Origin: Marinobacter sp.
Lineage (GTDB): Bacteria; Pseudomonadota; Gammaproteobacteria; Pseudomonadales; Oleiphilaceae
Assembly: GCA_014359475.1 (NCBI GenBank)
Contig: JACIZI010000005.1
Span: forward strand, 114,463 to 178,462
Direction: 5' to 3'
Length of the DNA stretch: 64,000 bases
The translations under genes were made by a program, and so were the position numbers. The notes below the pieces were generated by a model, which saw only the letters and a list, made by a program, of their open reading frames with translations, did no database searches and was not told where the DNA came from. This document shows, piece after piece, positions 19,348 to 28,948 of this stretch (positions are counted from its first letter, which is position 1; each line of letters begins with the position of its first letter).

Positions 19348-19354
19348 AGCGTCT

Positions 19355-21223
19355 ATGTCTGTCAGCACCGTTCTCTCTCTCGCCAGTATCGGGGTGCTTT
19401 CCCTTGCCTGCCAATGGCTGGCCTGGCGTGTGCGCATGCCCGCCATCCTTTTGCTGCTGGCCGGCGGCATTGCCGCTGGCCCGATACTGGGCTGGCTGCA
19501 TCCAGAGGCCCTGTTCGGCGACCTGTTGTTTCCGTTCGTCTCCCTGGCAGTGGCGATCATTCTCTTTGAAGGCAGCCTGACTCTGCGCTATGCGGAGATC
19601 AAGGGCCACGGCAAAATGGTCCGCAACCTCATTCCGGTGGGCTCAGTGGTCACCTGCCTGACCGGCACACTGGCGGCCCGCTGGATACTCAATGTACCCT
19701 GGGAAGTGGCGCTGTTGTTCGGGGCCATTTCCATTGTGACCGGCCCGACCGTGATCGCACCGCTGCTGCGCTCGGTGCGGCCGGATGCCCGGCTCGCCAG
19801 AATCCTGCGCTGGGAAGGTATCATCATTGACCCGGTAGGCGCACTGCTCGCCGTGCTGGTGTTCGAGGGCATCATTTCCTGGGGTCAGGGCAATGTATTC
19901 AGCCATTCCCTGGGTATTTTCGGTAAAACTCTTCTGGTGGGCTTCACCATCGGTGCCCTGGCGGGCTGGATGAACGGCGTGGCTCTGCGCAAGCATCTGT
20001 TGCCCCAATACCTCCATAACGCCGGCACCCTCACTTTCATGCTGGGCGTCTATGCCCTGTCCAACGAGATTGCCCATGAATCCGGCCTGCTGACGGTCAC
20101 TGTTATGGGCATCTGGATGGCCAATATGAAGCAGGTGCCGGTGGACAGCATCATTGAGTTCAAGGAATCCCTGAGCGTTCTGCTGATTTCGGCGCTGTTC
20201 ATCATACTGGCGGCCCGGGTAGAGTTTGCGGCGATTGCCGAGCTGGGCTGGGGACTGGCAGCGGTGCTGGGCATCCTGATGCTGGTAGCCCGGCCGGTGA
20301 GTATTTTCCTGGCAGCCATCGGCACCAACCTGAACTGGAGGGACAAGCTGTTTCTCAGCTGGGTGGCTCCCCGGGGCATCGTGGCTGCGGCGGTATCCGC
20401 CCTGTTTGCCTTTCAGCTGCAGAATCTCGGCTATGAGAATGCGGGCATTCTGGTACCCATGGTATTCATGCTGATTATCGCAACCGTCACCATACAGAGT
20501 CTGACTGCCCGGCCGATAGCCACGTTGCTGAATGTGGCGGAGCCGCCCAGCTATGGCTACCTGATTCTGGGAGCCAATCCGGTGGCCCGACAAATCGCCC
20601 TGGCCCTGCAGAAACTCGAGGTACCGGTCACCCTGACGGATACAAACTGGGAAAACGTGCGCCAGTCACGGATGGAAAACCTCACCGTCTATTTCGGCAA
20701 TCCGGTGTCGGAACATGCGAGCACCCACCTCGATTTAACCGGCATCGGCAACCTGCTGATTATCTCACCGTACAAACACATGAACTCCCTTGCCACCTAT
20801 CACTTTCTGGACTGGTTCGGCAAAGGCAGCGTGTACAGCCTGTCGGATAATGACCAGGACCAGAGGGCACGACACCAGACTGCGGAAAAGGTGCAGCAGA
20901 CACGGGGACTGTTCGGGGATATCAGTTACGCCAAGCTGGCCAGCCTTGTCAGCCAGGGTTATCGTGTGAAAACCACCCATCTGAGCGAGAGCTTCACCTA
21001 CGAGGACTTTGTCCGCCAGCACGAGCGACAGGCCATTCTGCTGTTCACCGTCGACAGCAAGGGCCATATTGAACCAGTCACCTCTGGAGACATACCCGAG
21101 CCGGAAGAAGAATGGACACTGGTCAGCCTGGTACCTCCGGCCGCACCGAAAGAGCGGAAAGAACCTGGCAATGGCCCCCCAGCAGACAAGGTATCCTCCA
21201 AACATAAGGAAAAGAAAGCCTGA
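19355..21223 (+). CDS. CPA1-type Na+/H+ antiporter with C-terminal RCK-like domain
   Basis: A 622-residue inner-membrane cation/proton antiporter. About 12 hydrophobic helices fill residues 1-395. The ion-binding region IIIDPVGALLAVLVFEG and the preceding SIVTGPTVIAPLLR are characteristic of the NhaP/Na_H_exchanger family. The C-terminal part begins with a TrkA-N/RCK-like Rossmann segment (YGYLILGANPVARQIALAL, about residues 400-418) that may bind a nucleotide and regulate transport. The ATG at 19355 is 8 bases past tcdA and has AAGGAA upstream. Na+ versus K+ specificity cannot be told. Confidence 0.88.
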   Translation: MSVSTVLSLASIGVLSLACQWLAWRVRMPAILLLLAGGIAAGPILGWLHPEALFGDLLFPFVSLAVAIILFEGSLTLRYAEIKGHGKMVRNLIPVGSVVTCLTGTLAARWILNVPWEVALLFGAISIVTGPTVIAPLLRSVRPDARLARILRWEGIIIDPVGALLAVLVFEGIISWGQGNVFSHSLGIFGKTLLVGFTIGALAGWMNGVALRKHLLPQYLHNAGTLTFMLGVYALSNEIAHESGLLTVTVMGIWMANMKQVPVDSIIEFKESLSVLLISALFIILAARVEFAAIAELGWGLAAVLGILMLVARPVSIFLAAIGTNLNWRDKLFLSWVAPRGIVAAAVSALFAFQLQNLGYENAGILVPMVFMLIIATVTIQSLTARPIATLLNVAEPPSYGYLILGANPVARQIALALQKLEVPVTLTDTNWENVRQSRMENLTVYFGNPVSEHASTHLDLTGIGNLLIISPYKHMNSLATYHFLDWFGKGSVYSLSDNDQDQRARHQTAEKVQQTRGLFGDISYAKLASLVSQGYRVKTTHLSESFTYEDFVRQHERQAILLFTVDSKGHIEPVTSGDIPEPEEEWTLVSLVPPAAPKERKEPGNGPPADKVSSKHKEKKA

Positions 21224-21244
21224 CGACGATCAGGGGCAACGTCT

Positions 21245-22192
21245 TCAGCTGCAATCGAGCACCAGTTTGCCCCTGACATGCCCCTCTTCCAGCAACCGGT
21301 GCCCCTCGGCCGCCTGTTCCAGCGGCAATATCCGTTCAATATGAACCCGGACATCACCATCCTCAATCAGCTCGGCGATGTCATCCAGCTGGTAGGCATC
21401 CGGCCGCATGGTCATGCCGTGGGCCCTGAGCCCCAGGGTTTCAGCGCGGCTGATAATCTCATCCGCGGTCACCGTGGGGACGGTCACCATAACTCCCTGC
21501 TCGCCCAAGGTTTTCAGGGCATGCCTGCCGGGCTCACCGCCAACCAGATCCAGCACCAGATCCAGCCCATAGCATTCCTCTGCCACGTCTGTGGTGTGGT
21601 AGTCAATAAACTCATGGACGCCGAGTTCTGCGAGAAAATCCCGGTTCCGTGCGGAAGCCGTGGCAATCACATGGGCACCCCGCTCCAGGGCAAACTGCAC
21701 CGCAAAGTGGCCCACACCACCCGCACCGGCCAGAATCAGCACTTTTTGCCCGGCTTCCAGCTCCGCCACTTCAAACAGCGCCTGCCAGGCAGTCAGTGCC
21801 GCCAGCGGCACCGCGCCGGCACTCGTCAGGTCCAGCTCTTCCGGCACAATGGCGAGGTCCTCCGCACGGGCCAGCGCATAGTCGGCGTAACCTCCGCCGC
21901 CACCGGGAAAACCCACAAGCCCCATCACCCGGTCGCCAGGCATCCGGTCGCTGACGCCAGGACCGATCTGCTCTACCGTACCGGCAACCTCGAATCCCGG
22001 CACGAAGGGCAACCGGTTTTCGATCTGCCGGGCAACAAAGCCCAGCCCCTTGCGGGTTTTCCAGTCGATGGGGTTCAGGCCGGCGCCTGCCACCCTGATC
22101 AACACTTCGTTATCCCCGGGAACCGGGCGCTTCGTATCAACCATCTCGAGCACATCACTTTTACCAAAGCTGGCGTACCGGATCTGTCTCAT
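21245..22192 (-). CDS. Zinc-independent MDR-family NADPH:quinone reductase-like oxidoreductase
   Basis: A 315-residue medium-chain dehydrogenase/reductase. The GroES-like N-terminal domain (RVAGAGLNPIDWKTRKG) is followed by an NADPH-binding Rossmann domain with VLILAGAGGVGHFAVQFALE at about residues 150-169. The cysteine ligands for catalytic and structural zinc are absent, which places it with quinone-oxidoreductase-like members. The substrate is unknown. It is the last gene of a leftward set with a thioesterase, an SMP-30-like protein and an esterase. Confidence 0.85.
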   Translation of the reverse strand: MRQIRYASFGKSDVLEMVDTKRPVPGDNEVLIRVAGAGLNPIDWKTRKGLGFVARQIENRLPFVPGFEVAGTVEQIGPGVSDRMPGDRVMGLVGFPGGGGGYADYALARAEDLAIVPEELDLTSAGAVPLAALTAWQALFEVAELEAGQKVLILAGAGGVGHFAVQFALERGAHVIATASARNRDFLAELGVHEFIDYHTTDVAEECYGLDLVLDLVGGEPGRHALKTLGEQGVMVTVPTVTADEIISRAETLGLRAHGMTMRPDAYQLDDIAELIEDGDVRVHIERILPLEQAAEGHRLLEEGHVRGKLVLDCS

Positions 22193-22239
22193 GGGAGGCT
22201 CCCTGTGACTGTGATGATGTGTTCAGGCTGGCTTACCGC

Positions 22240-22710
22240 TCAGCGACTGCCCAGTGTGCGGCCGCCGGCCACAACTGCCCCACCCAGGCATTCAGCAAAC
22301 TCCGCCGGCATACGGGCCGGACGTTGGGTTTTCATGTTCACGCAGGCATGGGTGGAAAAAGCCCGCATCAGGGTACGTCCGTCCCGTACCCGCAACAGCT
22401 GGAACTGTCGGGCCGATTGCAGTCGGTTATCGCAGTCCGTCAGCCAGGTACCCAGTAGCAGGCGGTCACCGGCATTAGCCGAAGCCAGGTAATCAATCTC
22501 CGTATGGGTAATGGCCATGGCCTTGCCGGTCTGTTCGTGCAGCTCCCAGGTCATTCCCAGGGTGTCGATATGGGCCCAGCTGACGTCCTCCAGCCAGCGC
22601 ACATACACCACATTATTGGCATGGCCCAAGCGATCAGTATCACGCTCATCAACAGTAATTTCCACCGTGAAGGGGTCCGGCAGATCCCACTCAATTGCCT
22701 CAGAATTCAT
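22240..22710 (-). CDS. Hotdog-fold acyl-CoA thioesterase (4HBT/YbgC-like)
   Basis: A 156-residue single hotdog-fold protein. The catalytic motif of the 4HBT/FadM type is visible as DTDRLGHANNVVYVRWLEDV at about residues 19-38, including the conserved D-x3-GH-x-NN-x2-Y pattern. Such enzymes hydrolyse acyl-CoA or aromatic CoA thioesters in the cytoplasm. The gene overlaps the upstream SMP-30-like gene by 11 bases, so the two are probably translated together. Confidence 0.87.
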   Translation of the reverse strand: MNSEAIEWDLPDPFTVEITVDERDTDRLGHANNVVYVRWLEDVSWAHIDTLGMTWELHEQTGKAMAITHTEIDYLASANAGDRLLLGTWLTDCDNRLQSARQFQLLRVRDGRTLMRAFSTHACVNMKTQRPARMPAEFAECLGGAVVAGGRTLGSR

Positions 22711-23794
22711 CGGTTACCTCATTCAGGCCGGGAACAGCTGACACGGGCAAGCGCCCGATCCGGTCATTGTGGAGCGAGCCGAAATACAGAAAGCCGCCAT
22801 GGGGTGTCACTGAAGTCAGCCCCTGCAAATGCCGGCCACCGGGATCATGCAGACTGGCCAGGAAACGCCCCTCCCGGTCCAGTACCGCCACAAAGCCGTA
22901 GGGCTTCGGCTGCGGCCGCAAAACCTCAGGCAACTTTGCCACCAGATCTTTCAGCCAGGGCCAGCGGTGCATACTGTCGATGCGGTGGTCCCGCAGCAGC
23001 GGAAAAGCCACCCATACCCTTTCCTGCCCATCAATATCCAGATTATCCGGGAAGCCGGGCAGGTTATCAGCTAACACCTCCACTTGCCCTGCTTTGGGCC
23101 CCACAATATTGTATTTGAGTATCCGGTATTTCCAGGTCTCGCTGACCAGCAGATAGCTGCCGTCCGGCGCAACCGACACGCCATTGGCAAAATTAAGATT
23201 GCTCACCAGCACCTCCGCCCGGCCGCGGTGGGGTGTCCAGCGCAAAAGCCGGCCGCTGGGGCGCATATCCAGCAGATCCAGCATAGAGTCCTGATACCCG
23301 AACCGGATGCTGGCATCGGTGAAATAGACCCGCCCATCCGGCGCGATGCTGACATCATCGGTAAACCCGAACGGTTGGCCACGGGCTTCCCGGGTGAGCA
23401 CCCGGACGGAACCATCCACATCCACAGAAAGCAGGCCCCGCTGTGCATCAGCGACCAGCAAACGGTCGTACTGGTCAAAAGCCATACCCAGCGGGCGGCC
23501 ACCGGTTTCTGCCAGAACGTCCAACTGACCGCCTTTACCGACCCGCACCAGTTTGCCATCCAAAGTGCCGGTATATACCCGGCCGCGCTCATCCAGTGCC
23601 ACGTCCTCCGGGCCGGTTACCTGCCCCTTCGCCAGCAGGTCTGCCTCCCTCAACAGGGTGTTGGGAGCCAGCGGACCCTCCAGTGCCGGCGGCTCTGGTG
23701 CCTGCCAGCCACGGCTGTCGATTGGCGAAGGTGACAGAAGGAAGGTCCCAAGGGCCAGGAATATTACCAGCAAAGCAACGAGCAACCACTTCAT
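22700..23794 (-). CDS. Membrane-anchored SMP-30/strictosidine synthase-like beta-propeller protein
   Basis: A 364-residue protein. The N-terminal hydrophobic helix (WLLVALLVIFLALGTFLLS, residues 3-21) could be a membrane anchor or uncleaved signal. A six-bladed propeller follows, with repeated GxVYxTD-type blades (for example DGRVYFTDASIRFGY and LNFANGVSVAPDGSYLLVSE). The family includes lactonases, paraoxonase-like hydrolases and plant strictosidine synthases; the substrate cannot be assigned. It is in a leftward cluster with an esterase upstream and a thioesterase downstream. Confidence 0.83.
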   Translation of the reverse strand: MKWLLVALLVIFLALGTFLLSPSPIDSRGWQAPEPPALEGPLAPNTLLREADLLAKGQVTGPEDVALDERGRVYTGTLDGKLVRVGKGGQLDVLAETGGRPLGMAFDQYDRLLVADAQRGLLSVDVDGSVRVLTREARGQPFGFTDDVSIAPDGRVYFTDASIRFGYQDSMLDLLDMRPSGRLLRWTPHRGRAEVLVSNLNFANGVSVAPDGSYLLVSETWKYRILKYNIVGPKAGQVEVLADNLPGFPDNLDIDGQERVWVAFPLLRDHRIDSMHRWPWLKDLVAKLPEVLRPQPKPYGFVAVLDREGRFLASLHDPGGRHLQGLTSVTPHGGFLYFGSLHNDRIGRLPVSAVPGLNEVTDEF

Positions 23795-23834
23795 TCAGGC
23801 AACCTTTCCGATTCCGATGGACTTGGGATAGACC

Positions 23835-24623
23835 TCAATCCTGCAGGAAACGCCGGCACAGTGCCACAAAGGTCCCGGTCTTCTCGGCATGCAGCCAGTG
23901 GCCGGCTCCCTGAATGACTTTCACCTGTGCGGCAGGAAACAGGCTTGCGATGGCCTCCCGGTGTTTTTCCTGAATGTAGGCGGAGTCCGCTCCCTTGATA
24001 AACAGTACCGGGCCCTTGTAGCTACCACCTTCCGGTGCGGCTGCGAGATTGCTGTAACAACGCTCGATCACTGACAGGTTCAGCCGCCAGCGGAAAACCG
24101 GCTGACCCGCCTGCTGCTCGCCTCTGGGTACCCTTTCCAGGTTTTTCAGCAGAAACTGTCGAACTGCCTGTGTTTCTACCTGCTCCGCCAGTTGCGCGTC
24201 GGCATCTTTTCGGGATTTGACGGCTTGCAGGTCCAAAGAGATCAGCCCTTCCAGAATGGCATCATGCCGGGGCTTATAGGTGACTGGCGCGATGTCGGCA
24301 ACAATAATGCGCTCGATGCGCTCACCGGCGGCCAGGGCCAGCTGCATGGCCACCTTACCCCCCATGGAATGGCCCAGCACTGCGGCCTTGTCCAACCCCT
24401 GACGATCCATGTACGCCAGCACATCCTCTGCCATGGAAGGGTAGTCCATGGTATCGGTATGGGGCGACCCACCGTGGTTACGCAGATCCAGCGCGTGAAT
24501 CTGCCACTGGTCTTCCAGGCCCCGGGCTACTGCCCCCAGGTTGTCGGCGGAACCGAACAGCCCGTGCAACAGGATCACCGGTCTACCCTCGCCGGTGATC
24601 CGGCCTTCAAGCTCGACACTCAT
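23835..24623 (-). CDS. YbfF-like alpha/beta hydrolase (esterase)
   Basis: A 262-residue alpha/beta hydrolase resembling E. coli YbfF, an acyl-CoA/short-chain esterase. The oxyanion-hole segment is ILLHGLFGSADN, the nucleophile serine lies in LGHSMGGKVAMQLAL, and the C-terminal histidine is in GAGHWLHAEK. I start it at the ATG at 24623 because GCGGAGAAG precedes it; the frame is open for another 41 codons upstream, but that stretch is low-complexity and unlike the family. It heads the set of esterase, SMP-30-like, thioesterase and MDR genes. Confidence 0.88.
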   Translation of the reverse strand: MSVELEGRITGEGRPVILLHGLFGSADNLGAVARGLEDQWQIHALDLRNHGGSPHTDTMDYPSMAEDVLAYMDRQGLDKAAVLGHSMGGKVAMQLALAAGERIERIIVADIAPVTYKPRHDAILEGLISLDLQAVKSRKDADAQLAEQVETQAVRQFLLKNLERVPRGEQQAGQPVFRWRLNLSVIERCYSNLAAAPEGGSYKGPVLFIKGADSAYIQEKHREAIASLFPAAQVKVIQGAGHWLHAEKTGTFVALCRRFLQD

Positions 24624-24767
24624 GCACTTCTCCGCTACCGGTTTTTTGTCAACAGCGGTTACATTACCATTGTCCGCCTGAAGTGACACCCAGCCACCCG
24701 TGCCTGGCGCACCAAACAAAAACCAGGCATTGTCAGGTTGGGCCAAAGCCCCTTCCGGTGCGCCGGA

Positions 24768-24860
24768 TCAGCAGTAGAAAATGCGGCTCAGGTACTCCGC
24801 AAGTGCCATACAGTTCTCGCGTTCTGTTTTGGTATGGGGAACAAAGATTTCATCATTCAT
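24768..24860 (-). CDS. Small protein of 30 residues with a near-perfect Shine-Dalgarno sequence
   Basis: The reading frame encodes a 30-residue peptide that starts MNDEIFVPHTKTERENC and ends LSRIFYC, with two cysteines. The case for translation is AAGGAGGTG placed 6 bases before the ATG, one of the best ribosome-binding sites in the window, and its position between two genes on the same strand. I do not recognise a family. It is acidic at the N-terminus and amphipathic near the C-terminus, with no clear membrane helix. Confidence 0.55.
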   Translation of the reverse strand: MNDEIFVPHTKTERENCMALAEYLSRIFYC

Positions 24861-24911
24861 AATGCACCTCCTTTTACCAATTATGGCATTACTCACTCTA
24901 TATACAAATGT

Positions 24912-25124
24912 TCAGCGCTTTCGACGATAATCCGGATCGGTCCAGCATACCGGAAGCGGCTCGCCTGAGGGAAAGACCAACTCTGCCTTGGGGAAAGACT
25001 CCGGGTCCTGGGCTTCCTCACCATAGTGCAGGCTGCCTTTCACGCTGTTCACATGGGGATCGAACAGGTCGAGGGTATCCAGTACTTCGATCAGGTGGCC
25101 GCTGCTTTTATCCGCGACAAACAT
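24912..25124 (-). CDS. Small acidic conserved-type protein of unknown function (70 residues)
   Basis: A 70-residue soluble protein with the pattern MFVADKSSGHLIEVLDTLDL, an acidic centre (GEEAQDPESFPKAEL) and a C-terminus LPVCWTDPDYRRKR. It resembles small uncharacterised proteins of pseudomonads as I recall them, but no function is known to me. I chose the ATG at 25124 because GGAG precedes it; the frame is open upstream without a good ribosome site. The 30-residue peptide gene follows 51 bases downstream. The 308 bases between this start and the MFS gene hold no gene that I can support, only the inverted repeat listed separately. Confidence 0.65.
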   Translation of the reverse strand: MFVADKSSGHLIEVLDTLDLFDPHVNSVKGSLHYGEEAQDPESFPKAELVFPSGEPLPVCWTDPDYRRKR

Positions 25125-25143
25125 GACAGCACTCCTTTTTCGA

Positions 25144-25161
25144 ACCGTTTTTTTTAACGGT
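25144..25161. repeat. Inverted repeat with T6 loop upstream of the 70-residue protein gene
   Basis: ACCGTT, six T, AACGGT: a perfect 6-bp dyad 20 bases upstream of the small gene's start. It could be an operator or an mRNA hairpin in that gene's leader. No regulator is recognised. Confidence 0.35.
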
Positions 25162-25432
25162 AACAGAGAACCGGGCACTCTGCCTGCCGGTTGCACGTAG
25201 CGATTTTCAAAATCAGGCGTCGCTGATAAAACCGATGATGCCGGACTGGTCCACCACAAGCACAGGATCAAGCAGCAAATGAACCAGCTTGTTGGGACAC
25301 AGTCCCGAGCCGCCGACTCCGTTGGCTTCGATCATCGCTGGCCCGGCCGACAGCCGCCTGTCTGCCGTTGAAAGATGCAAATCACGCCCAACCTGGATAG
25401 CATTCTAACCGGATTCACCCATTCGAGGTCCT

Positions 25433-26632
25433 ATGAACCCATCCACCGACGCTCCCAACCTTCGACCCAATGATCTGCTCACGTTCATCATGGCCCTGGC
25501 CTGTGGCGTTGCGGTGGCCAATATCTACTACGCCCAGCCACTGCTGGATACCCTGGCCCGCTACTTCGACGTCGGCCAGGGTTCGGCCGGCATCATCATC
25601 ACCATGACGCAGCTGGGTTACGCCACGGGACTGATTCTGCTCGTTCCGCTCGGCGATCTGCTTGAACGCCGGCGGCTGATCACGGCCATGTCCGTTGTCA
25701 CGGCGCTGTCCCTGGCCGGGATTGCCCTGTCGCCCACCATCGAACTGTTCATCGTCACCGCCCTGGCCACCGGGGTAACGGCGGTGGTCGCCCAGGTCCT
25801 GGTGCCGTTTGCCGCCCATATGGCCAGCGATGCCGAACGTGGGCGGGTGGTCGGCCGGGTAATGACTGGATTATTGCTGGGCATCCTGCTGGCCCGGGTG
25901 GTCTCCGGAGCCATCGCGGATCTGTTCGGGTGGCGAACTGTGTACTGGATCGCCGCTGGCATCATGATCCTGCAGACCGTCATGTTGGCCCGACTGCTTC
26001 CCAGGGAGCCGGCACAATCCACCATGCCTTACGGCCGGTTGCTGCTGTCAGTGCTGACGCTGATGCGGGAAGAGCCCCTTCTGCGTCGGCGCATTTTCTA
26101 TGGCGCCCTGGGTTTTGCCGCCTTCAGCGCCTTCTGGACCACCATCCCGTTCCTGCTGGCACAGGCACCCTACCATTATCCCGATTCCATGATCGGCCTT
26201 TTCGGCCTGCTCGGTGTCGCCGGCGCACTCTGCGCCAATTTCGCCGGCAGCCTGCACGACCGGGGCCATTCCCGAAGCGGGACGGTGCTGTTCCAGGCAC
26301 TGATCGGCGTCTCGTTCGTGTTAATGGCGGTCTACGCCCACAGTCTGGCGGCGATTATCCTGGGTATTATCCTTCTGGACCTTGGCGTGCAGGGTAATCA
26401 GATTCTTAACCAGGGCGCGATCTACCAGATCCGCCCGGATGCCCGAAGCCGCATTACCACCGCCTACATGACCTGCTATTTCCTGGGCGGCGCAGCGGGT
26501 TCCGCCGGCGCCGCCTATCTGTACCAGTTTGCCGGCTGGACCGGGGCCTGCACCCTGGGCGGAGCCCTGGGGCTGACCGGTGTCCTGTTCTGGCTGACGG
26601 AGCCCCCGAGGCAGATCGCCAAATCTGTGTAA
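25433..26632 (+). CDS. Major facilitator superfamily exporter
   Basis: A 399-residue MFS transporter with 12 hydrophobic helices. The loop 2-3 signature reads PLGDLLERRRLITAMSV (about residues 83-99), and the drug-efflux-like helix 5 segment is VVGRVMTGLLLGILLARVVSG. It resembles the AraJ/sugar-efflux and multidrug-exporter branch. No substrate can be deduced. It stands alone between a divergent small-gene cluster and the convergent patatin gene. Confidence 0.88.
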   Translation: MNPSTDAPNLRPNDLLTFIMALACGVAVANIYYAQPLLDTLARYFDVGQGSAGIIITMTQLGYATGLILLVPLGDLLERRRLITAMSVVTALSLAGIALSPTIELFIVTALATGVTAVVAQVLVPFAAHMASDAERGRVVGRVMTGLLLGILLARVVSGAIADLFGWRTVYWIAAGIMILQTVMLARLLPREPAQSTMPYGRLLLSVLTLMREEPLLRRRIFYGALGFAAFSAFWTTIPFLLAQAPYHYPDSMIGLFGLLGVAGALCANFAGSLHDRGHSRSGTVLFQALIGVSFVLMAVYAHSLAAIILGIILLDLGVQGNQILNQGAIYQIRPDARSRITTAYMTCYFLGGAAGSAGAAYLYQFAGWTGACTLGGALGLTGVLFWLTEPPRQIAKSV

Positions 26633-26725
26633 ATCCTGTACACAAATTGCTACACGAAAAACGGTCGATTTGCCGCCGAACCGGCCCGACATCACACCCA
26701 TCAGGAAGATGCAAGCGAGCAGGCC

Positions 26726-28948
26726 TCAGTTGAACAGGCGGGTAAATGAAAAGCCGATATTGAGGTAAGCTCCCCACTCGGCCTCATTATTGTAAGCCGC
26801 CGCGAGCTGGATCGGACCGAGGAAGGTATCCACACCCGTAAACAGGCTCCAGGAGCGCAACAGGTCATTCCAGTTTGCGTCACCAAGGGAGTGCCAGGCG
26901 TTACCGGTCTCGAACCCCGCGCCCATAAACCAGGGGAGATAGGGGCCGCCGAATTCCTGGATCCCCATTACCGAAGCCAGTAACGCATCTTCGCCAGCGA
27001 CCTCACCGGTGCTATAGGCCGATAACTGACGAAAGCCGCCCAGTTGCCGGGCGTTCTCGATACCCGCTTCACCATGGGTCACCGAACTGGCATAGAACAA
27101 CCCCACCACACCGGTCCGCTGCCACTGGCCGGTGCCGATCAGCAAAGTGGTTACCCGGTCATAATTGCGATCTGCCCTCAGTTCCGGGCGCTCGGCCTCC
27201 AGCCGCAAACCGGCAAAATAGCCATCCCTTGGCAGGAAGGGGCTATCCAGAGAGTCATGTACCAGCTGCAGACTCAGGCCACCCCGGTCAATCGCGTCAC
27301 GGTCGATCAATGAAGCCCCCAATGCCTCATCAATCCGGGCGTAACCGCGCCGGTATCCAAACCGGACTTCATTGTTCACCCCCATATCGAACCCCACCGC
27401 CAGGTCGGCCTGGCGGTAACTGACATCCACCTCGGCAATTCGCTCGCCAGCGTTGTCGAAAGCGCTGAAAGATTCTTCCCGGTATTCCACTCCGGCCAAC
27501 AGGAAACGCTCAAACCCGTAACTGACCGGCTGGAACCACTGGCTGCGAATCCACGGGTGAGTACCCAATTGCAGCCCTGTAGTCCACTCCGCCCCCAGAT
27601 TATTCAGCTCGGTCATACGCAGGGCAGAGGCCACATTAAAGCGGGTATCGCTGTTAAAGTTACCCTCGTAGGCAAGACCGAAGGCCAGATAGTTGGGCCC
27701 CCAGCTTTTCTGGCGCACCTGGATATCCAGCAGCGCCGCATCGCCATCTGGCCGCAGGCTGTAGCTTGCGGTTTCATAGTACCCGAGGCCGTAGATACGC
27801 TTGAGATCCTCCTCAAGAATATCAATATCCAACGGTTCACCCACCGATTGCCGGATACGGGAGCGGAGAAATTCCGGCGACAACCGGGAATCCCCGCTAA
27901 TCCGGATTCCGGAAATGCGCTGCTGTTCTGCTTCCGGCATGGTCCGGCGGGCAATCCAACGGCTCCACTCTGCCTCGTCCAGGGCCAGATGATTCAGTTG
28001 CACCGCCTCGTTGCGGGCCTCCGTCGCTCCGAGCTCGAACAGTACCGGTGCCTGGTGAAAATCCGCCGAACCCAGACCATCCAGGTCCGGCCTGAGGATT
28101 ATGTCTCTCTCGGTGAGCATGGCGAGCTGGACTTCGGTGTTACGACGAGTCAGCATAGTGGTCAGCTGCCCCACGACGGACAGTGCCTGCTGCAGCTCAT
28201 CCTTGTCCATCAGGGGATCCGTGATGTCCACGGCAATCACCACGTCTGCCCCCATGTTACGGACCACACTCACCGGCAGGTTATTCGCTACGCCGCCATC
28301 GACCAGCAACCGCCCATCCATACTGACGGGCGCATAGACACCGGGTATGCTCATACTGGCGCGGATCGCCTCAGCCAGGCTGCCCTCACCGATGACAACC
28401 TGCTCACCGGTTTCCAGGTCAGTGGCAACGGCGCGGAAAGGGATCGGCAGATCATCAAAGTCCTTGACCAAACCGGCCCGGCGGGTCAGTTCGTTCAGGA
28501 TAAACCCAAGATTCTGCCCTGACACCAGCCCACCACCGAGTTTGATGCCACTCGCGCTGACCCCGATCCCGGGGGTCACCGGATAGAGCCAGTCCATGGA
28601 TTTGCGACGCACCGGTTTGTAAGCGCGGCCGGGGTCATCCCGGAAGCTGGATACCCAGTCCATTTCGATGAAGCGCTGCTCTATTTCCTCTACCGGCATA
28701 CCGGAGGCGTAGAGGGCAGCCACCGCAGCACCGGCACTGGTGCCTGCGATGACATCCACTGGCACATGCATTTCTTCCAGGGCCCTTAACACGCCCACAT
28801 GGGCCATACCTTTGGCACCACCACCACTGAGCGCCAGCCCCACGACCGGACGCTCGGAACCCAGAAGCCGTAGCGGGCAGATCAGCAGTAACAGAATCAG
28901 CAAAATAGGCAAGCCCGGCCGCCAGGCCGGGATTTGCCGGTCAGGCAC
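26726..28948 (-). CDS. PlpD-type patatin phospholipase fused to POTRA and Omp85 beta-barrel (type Vd autotransporter)
   Basis: A 740-residue protein. A hydrophobic N-terminal signal (ILLILLLLICPLRLLG, about 15-30) is followed by a patatin lipase domain with glycine-rich oxyanion loop SGGGAKG (41-47), nucleophile S71 in GTSAG and partner D217 in VDGG. A POTRA-like domain (about 350-420) and an Omp85/BamA-type barrel fill the C-terminus. This layout is that of PlpD in Pseudomonas, which carries its phospholipase A domain across the outer membrane. The start is a GTG overlapping the upstream gene by 8 bases and lacking a good Shine-Dalgarno, so expression may depend on coupling. Confidence 0.9.
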   Translation of the reverse strand: MPDRQIPAWRPGLPILLILLLLICPLRLLGSERPVVGLALSGGGAKGMAHVGVLRALEEMHVPVDVIAGTSAGAAVAALYASGMPVEEIEQRFIEMDWVSSFRDDPGRAYKPVRRKSMDWLYPVTPGIGVSASGIKLGGGLVSGQNLGFILNELTRRAGLVKDFDDLPIPFRAVATDLETGEQVVIGEGSLAEAIRASMSIPGVYAPVSMDGRLLVDGGVANNLPVSVVRNMGADVVIAVDITDPLMDKDELQQALSVVGQLTTMLTRRNTEVQLAMLTERDIILRPDLDGLGSADFHQAPVLFELGATEARNEAVQLNHLALDEAEWSRWIARRTMPEAEQQRISGIRISGDSRLSPEFLRSRIRQSVGEPLDIDILEEDLKRIYGLGYYETASYSLRPDGDAALLDIQVRQKSWGPNYLAFGLAYEGNFNSDTRFNVASALRMTELNNLGAEWTTGLQLGTHPWIRSQWFQPVSYGFERFLLAGVEYREESFSAFDNAGERIAEVDVSYRQADLAVGFDMGVNNEVRFGYRRGYARIDEALGASLIDRDAIDRGGLSLQLVHDSLDSPFLPRDGYFAGLRLEAERPELRADRNYDRVTTLLIGTGQWQRTGVVGLFYASSVTHGEAGIENARQLGGFRQLSAYSTGEVAGEDALLASVMGIQEFGGPYLPWFMGAGFETGNAWHSLGDANWNDLLRSWSLFTGVDTFLGPIQLAAAYNNEAEWGAYLNIGFSFTRLFN

